From Rhodamnia argentea (taxonomy: Eukaryota; Streptophyta; Magnoliopsida; Myrtales; Myrtaceae), in assembly GCF_020921035.1 (NCBI RefSeq), contig NC_063156.1, forward strand, positions 9,622,501 to 9,686,500: a stretch of 64,000 nt of DNA, written 5' to 3'. Shown here one piece after another: positions 59,759-64,000 of the stretch (positions are counted from its first letter, which is position 1; every line of letters starts with the position of its first letter). Both the position numbers and the translations under genes were made by a program. The notes beneath the pieces were generated by a model. It made no database searches and was not told the origin of the DNA. It worked only from the letters and a program-made list of their open reading frames with translations.

Positions 59759-62700
59759 TCACGCAAAGGGATTTCCTCCAATAGAAGCAACAGGCCCCTG
59801 TGTTGGCACATTCCTGGAAGACAATGACACGAGACTATTGAGTTGATAATAAAGAGTGTAATAAAGGAGATATTTGTCTTCACCATTAGAGAACAATCAT
59901 GACCATCAAGAGTCAAATCTCTAGGCTAAATATATGAAACCTTTTTGTTCTTTTCGGTCAAAAAATTTGTCACTCCATTAAAATCATGAAAATTTGAACA
60001 ATTTCAGTACTCATCTATATTGATGAAAAACTTTGGTAGCAAAGATTTGCAATGTGATGCCATGATTATGTCCTCTCATGTGATAACGAATATCAACAAG
60101 ACCACTTACGGTATCTGAGAGCTTGGTGCTTGCCCTGCCATGAATGCTAGGCCACCTACAAAATTTTAGACCATAACATCAGAATTCAGAAGTAGGAACC
60201 AATCAACCCAGTATATGTTGCTCAATTTGGACATGGATCCTCTCTCACTTGTTACTCCCATTGGTGCCTAAACAAATCTCAATCATTGATTGATAAAGAT
60301 GGAGCTTTAGTCGGGTGTTAAGATTTGTAGAGGCACCACAAGGACAACAGGTATGGGGTAAGCCCAAAAGTCAGCGGCATGCACAGTGAAGAGGGGTAGA
60401 CATGGTGGTGAGTTTATCAAACTGAGCAAACCTTTTTTTTTTTTATTTTGGTTTGGGAAATAAAATGGTAATTTAGTAAAATATGTGTGGTTGAAAAATG
60501 CAACTTGAAATCCATTGTAAAAACTGCATATAATGATGGAAGAGTTTAAAATGTGAGGATGGTAATTATATGGGAAGTGAAGTTGAAGATTGTTTTGATA
60601 ATTTAGGATTGTACATGGTTTATCACAATTATTTTATACACGACACAAATAAGATCTACAAAATGTTAAGACGCCGTGGCTTAATACAACAAAAGAATCG
60701 TGATTTTTAACAAAAATGAAAAAGAAAAAAAGTACTACAAAGTCACCTGCAGACCATTAAATAGTCATAACGGTAAGAGCATCTCCAATTTAAGGACAAC
60801 AAATCAGAAATAAGTCGATTTCCCATTGTTGTACATGACTTAAGTACAGGCTAAGAATTGCTTACTCCAGGGGCAAAGTTAAGAGTAAAACAAGGACTGG
60901 GACGTGGAAAATCACTACCGTGAACAAGTATCAGCCGTGGGCATGCAGCCCATTGGTAAGTGCAGGAAGATGTTGAGAACAATTCAAAATCCCAAGCCTG
61001 GGGGCTTATAGATTACAAAGCCACAAAAGAATATTGTAGCATGCCACTTTTGAGGACTGGCTTTCCGGCCCACCTATGTCATTCTGGGCAGGCCAAAAAC
61101 TCCAATTGAAAGGTAAATACAGTCTGACAAAAAAGTTTCATAAAAATTCACCTTGTGAAGCAACCGGAACATAAGGCGTCACTGGATTCTGGGGAAACCA
61201 AGATTCGTTTACACCATTAAGTAAGGTGGATGACAGATTGGCACTAGGCAGTGCAGCTTGCAATGAGCTCATGTCCAAGAACTGCATCGCACAGAACAAG
61301 CCCAAAATTAGACACCAGAGAAACATCCCTTATTAATCAAATTGATGACAGTAAAACCGTTATGTCCTTTCACTTTTATTTGTAGTATCTGTTCTTTTTT
61401 CTTTTTCCGATGTTTGCAATAGCCAGTTGACAGGATGGTTTCCCAGTTTCATCTCTTGGAAGAGCTTGCAATAGTTATTTCATGTAACAATACCTAAGAA
61501 CCAACAGTGAGTTTCTGTTCTTATGGTGATAAACGTGCTCTGTTAAATTCATGAACTGCTCTTTCAAGCATCGTATCAAGTAATTTGAGGAGGATACATT
61601 TTGCTTTCAAGCTCCCAGAGATTCAGAAAACACAAAACACCCAGCTATAGTGTGCCACTAGCCTCAGATAGCGATAAAAAAGTTCAGACTTTATACAGGA
61701 CTGAAAAGAGTCACAACCACCAACGTGACAAAAAATTAAGGGCGTCACCAAGTATACCACATGTGAACTCCAAAGCTAACGATGCAAAAATAAAATAAAA
61801 TAAAATAAAAGAGCAAATGACAGTTGAAACCAGAAATATGCCGCATCGTGTTCAGAACTTCCATGACTCACCACATTGCTTTGTTCCAGATGAGAATCAT
61901 ATGGAAGATCAAATGGGTTTGTTGATTTATGACCAGTTGCATATCCATGTGCTGAGGTCTCCACCTAAGAAATTCCATAATATATAACATAAATTTGAAA
62001 GGCAAGCAAAATGGAAAAAGGAGACCGCAACATGCAACTGATATTCGATGAAAACTACAGACCATGAGAGAGAGCCTTGAAGGGTTGCATGACGTCCCCA
62101 TGATTAAATTTGACTGCACACTTGGACCTGGAGGTCCAGCATCAGATGTGGACAGCGATAGCCCATAATCTTTCGAGTCCTACAGACAAAATAATTTCAG
62201 AATTTTACTGAGGACATTAAGTTTGACATAGCTACAGGAGATCGGAAACCTGTGAAGCTTTGAAGTCCAAGTACTGATGATCAACACTTGATGGAGGAGG
62301 ATGGGTGACTACTTGTGTCTCCCTATTTTGCTCAACACTTTCAGAAGGAAGGTGTTCAGCAGATTCTCCAAACGCATTCCATGGCTAGTTTGAAAAATAA
62401 AAGCAAGGGTGGATCGTTACGTCACTATACATCATTGACTGCTATGTAAAATAAACGAACATGGAAATCACAGCATTTTAATAAGATAATAGAAAATAAC
62501 CATGAATCACCTATTCCAAAAAATCAGCTTATGGAATAATCACGTAAGATAGTACATCTCACCTGAGTGCTGGATGTGGTGGTGGACACTTGACTATTCT
62601 CAAGACCTCCATGCCACAGATCTGGTACCGATGAAGGAAGATCTTGAGAACTAGTTTTTTGAGACATATGCCAATCCATGTTTGGATCAAAAGACAAAAA

Positions 62701-63249
62701 GGGAACAAATTTCTCAGAACCTCCGTCATTAGAAATTAAGGCAGGAGTTGAATTGTTATTCCCTAGAGCAGAGAGAGTGGGATTAGGAGAATCAAATGTT
62801 GCCCATCCTTCGTTTTTGGGCTCTGACAGCTCAGGTACCCTGCTATCCAAGGTCACATCTGATTGATGCTGTGGAAAATCAGCAAACAAATCCAAAGACG
62901 TCGAAAGAGGTGCTTGAGGGGTCTGATGTTGTAATGTAGATGAAGCTGCATGTGTTGGGGGTAATTGAAAAAGATCTAGAGATGGAGCCGTTGATGTGGC
63001 GGCTCCCTTGAACAAATCAACAGTTGAGGCTTCAGAATAAACTGGTTCTGGAGCCAGTTGTGGCTTGAATAGGTCTACGTTACTTGAACTTCGAGAAACA
63101 GTCGACACTGGAAAACTAGGCATTTTGTCTGGGTGATTCCCAGAAATCTCAGGCTCAGAAATCAAATCCGCTAAACTACCTGAATTAAATGACTGGAGAG
63201 ACACAGAGTTGCTATCGAATGAACCAAAGCTTCCTAATGATGCAGTTCT
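59759..63249 (-). CDS. AGD14: ARF-GAP protein AGD14, C-terminal part (5' exons beyond the window)
   Basis: Relative of Arabidopsis AGD14/ZIGA4, an ARF GTPase-activating protein of vesicle traffic. Only the C-terminal region is in the window; the N-terminal ARF-GAP zinc finger is not. Exons on the minus strand: 63249-62563, 62384-62250, 62179-62063, 61964-61872, 61281-61152, 60155-60110 and 59813-59759, all GT-AG and in frame (about 421 residues). It opens RTASLGSFGSFDSNS. Short DLF repeats follow (NVDLFKP, TVDLFKG, SLDLFQLP, SLDLFADFP), as do NEGWATFDSP, PWNAFGES, NPFDLPYDS, FLDMSSLQAALP and GGLAFMAGQA. It ends GGNPFA, all as in AGD14. DLF and NPF motifs are typical adaptor and EH-domain ligands. 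It converges with SKIP24. No upstream exon is found between 63250 and 64000, so that intron is at least 750 bases long. Confidence 0.92.
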
Positions 63250-63416
63250 CTGTTTATAAAGAGAGAATTTCCAGTCAGATAATTGAAAAAACAGTTCCAG
63301 ATTTTTAAACAAGCAGCAAATATTGAGCAACATACAAAATATGACTTAAAATGCTGGAGGACATATTACACGACCAACATTCAAAGTAAAGACATTATGC
63401 AAACGATGTCCATCCA

Positions 63417-63436
63417 TCTCTCTCTCTCTCTCTCTA

Positions 63437-63479
<43 letters not shown>
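63417..63479. repeat. (CT)n plus (TA)n compound microsatellite in an AGD14 intron
   Basis: A CT run (63417-63436) is followed directly by a TA run (about 63440-63478). It lies upstream of the first visible AGD14 exon, hence in an intron. Confidence 0.9.
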
Positions 63480-63483
<4 letters not shown>

Positions 63484-64000
63484 AAAGGAAAAGGAATCTC
63501 TAGCATTTGCTCAGTAGAGCTTAATAAAGAACTACCTACAGAAATCAATAGATACCAACAGCTGCAGTGCCCATGTTGAGATTAAGAGTAATAGATTCCA
63601 TTGTAGGAAAGGGAAAGCTTAATGCACCCATTTCCATTGAGATGGATGCATTCTAGTTATATCTTTTTCCTCTATCTGGCAAACAATATACTGGCAGATA
63701 TTCTCACATAGATTTCTAGATGGCTATAGCAGAAAACAACAATAAATAATGCAAATTAGTCACATGCATTCCAATGCTACATCATCCTCGAATTTACTGT
63801 TCAGGGAACAAAAAATTCTTACAAGTTCCACCAGAGACAGGAATAAAAGTTAATTAAAAAAAGCCTCGTGTGGAATGAAATACCTAATTTATGCATTGCA
63901 CAGTCAAGAAGCCTTAAATATATTGTGGGAAATTGTTTAGATACATCTTTACGTTATAAGCATATTGGTATTGTAAAAACTACACCTAAAATTCGCACAA
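63480..64000. other. Probable AGD14 intron sequence
   Basis: AT-rich sequence with no exon that fits the AGD14 reading on the minus strand. It is most likely the rest of the intron before exon 63249. Confidence 0.45.

Overview
This is a nuclear segment of a dicot plant genome. Its genes have GT-AG introns, AT-rich intergenic DNA, many short foldback elements, tRNA-derived SINE-like pieces and GA/CT or TA microsatellites. The genes are single-copy plant types: R2R3-MYBs, a plant presenilin, SKIP24, AGD14, CBR1 and CS26. The many foldback elements built from 'tttaggactaaattggc'-type units remind me of Myrtaceae (Eucalyptus-like) DNA, but that is an impression, not a result. I see no prokaryotic, phage or CRISPR content.

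Left part (1-24.3 kb): the 3' part of the window's first gene is cut by the left edge. It is a minus-strand R2R3-MYB of subgroup 21, best matching MYB56. A gene-poor 23 kb follows, holding a GA/CT-rich island (5.8-6.9 kb), a SINE-like piece (7.4 kb), an LTR-like leader (11.0 kb), several foldback elements and a broken DC1-domain gene (20.25-20.97 kb). One foldback, at 11.8-12.8 kb, encloses an open stretch that may come from an organelle. Another, at 19.0-19.5 kb, is a complete Mutator-type MITE with a perfect 9-bp target duplication.

Middle (24.3-36 kb): two intact plus-strand metabolic genes, both resolved exon by exon. CBR1 (NADH-cytochrome b5 reductase, 9 exons, 278 aa) lies 5' of CS26 (plastid S-sulfocysteine synthase type, 10 exons, 421 aa). 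CS26 carries an unusual acidic linker. About 8.6 kb of repeat-rich, gene-poor DNA follows.

Right part (44.6-64 kb): MYB60 (minus, 3 exons, 349 aa), an intronless presenilin (plus, 458 aa), SKIP24 F-box protein (plus, at least 4 exons) and the C-terminal part of AGD14 (minus, 7 exons seen, 5' part beyond the window). From memory of Arabidopsis locus numbers, AGD14, PS1, SKIP24 and MYB60 all lie between At1g08680 and At1g08810, while CBR1 and MYB56 are At5g17770 and At5g17800. The window therefore looks like two conserved gene neighbourhoods joined together. The genes are not an operon or pathway. Their jobs are lipid/sterol electron transfer at the ER, plastid sulfur metabolism, guard-cell and root transcription control, intramembrane proteolysis, ubiquitin ligase adaptors and vesicle traffic.

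I did not find a clearly new biological system. The points most worth checking are the acidic insert in CS26, the triple-lesioned DC1 gene, the two large foldback elements (possible small-RNA sources) and the local gene-order difference between presenilin and SKIP24.
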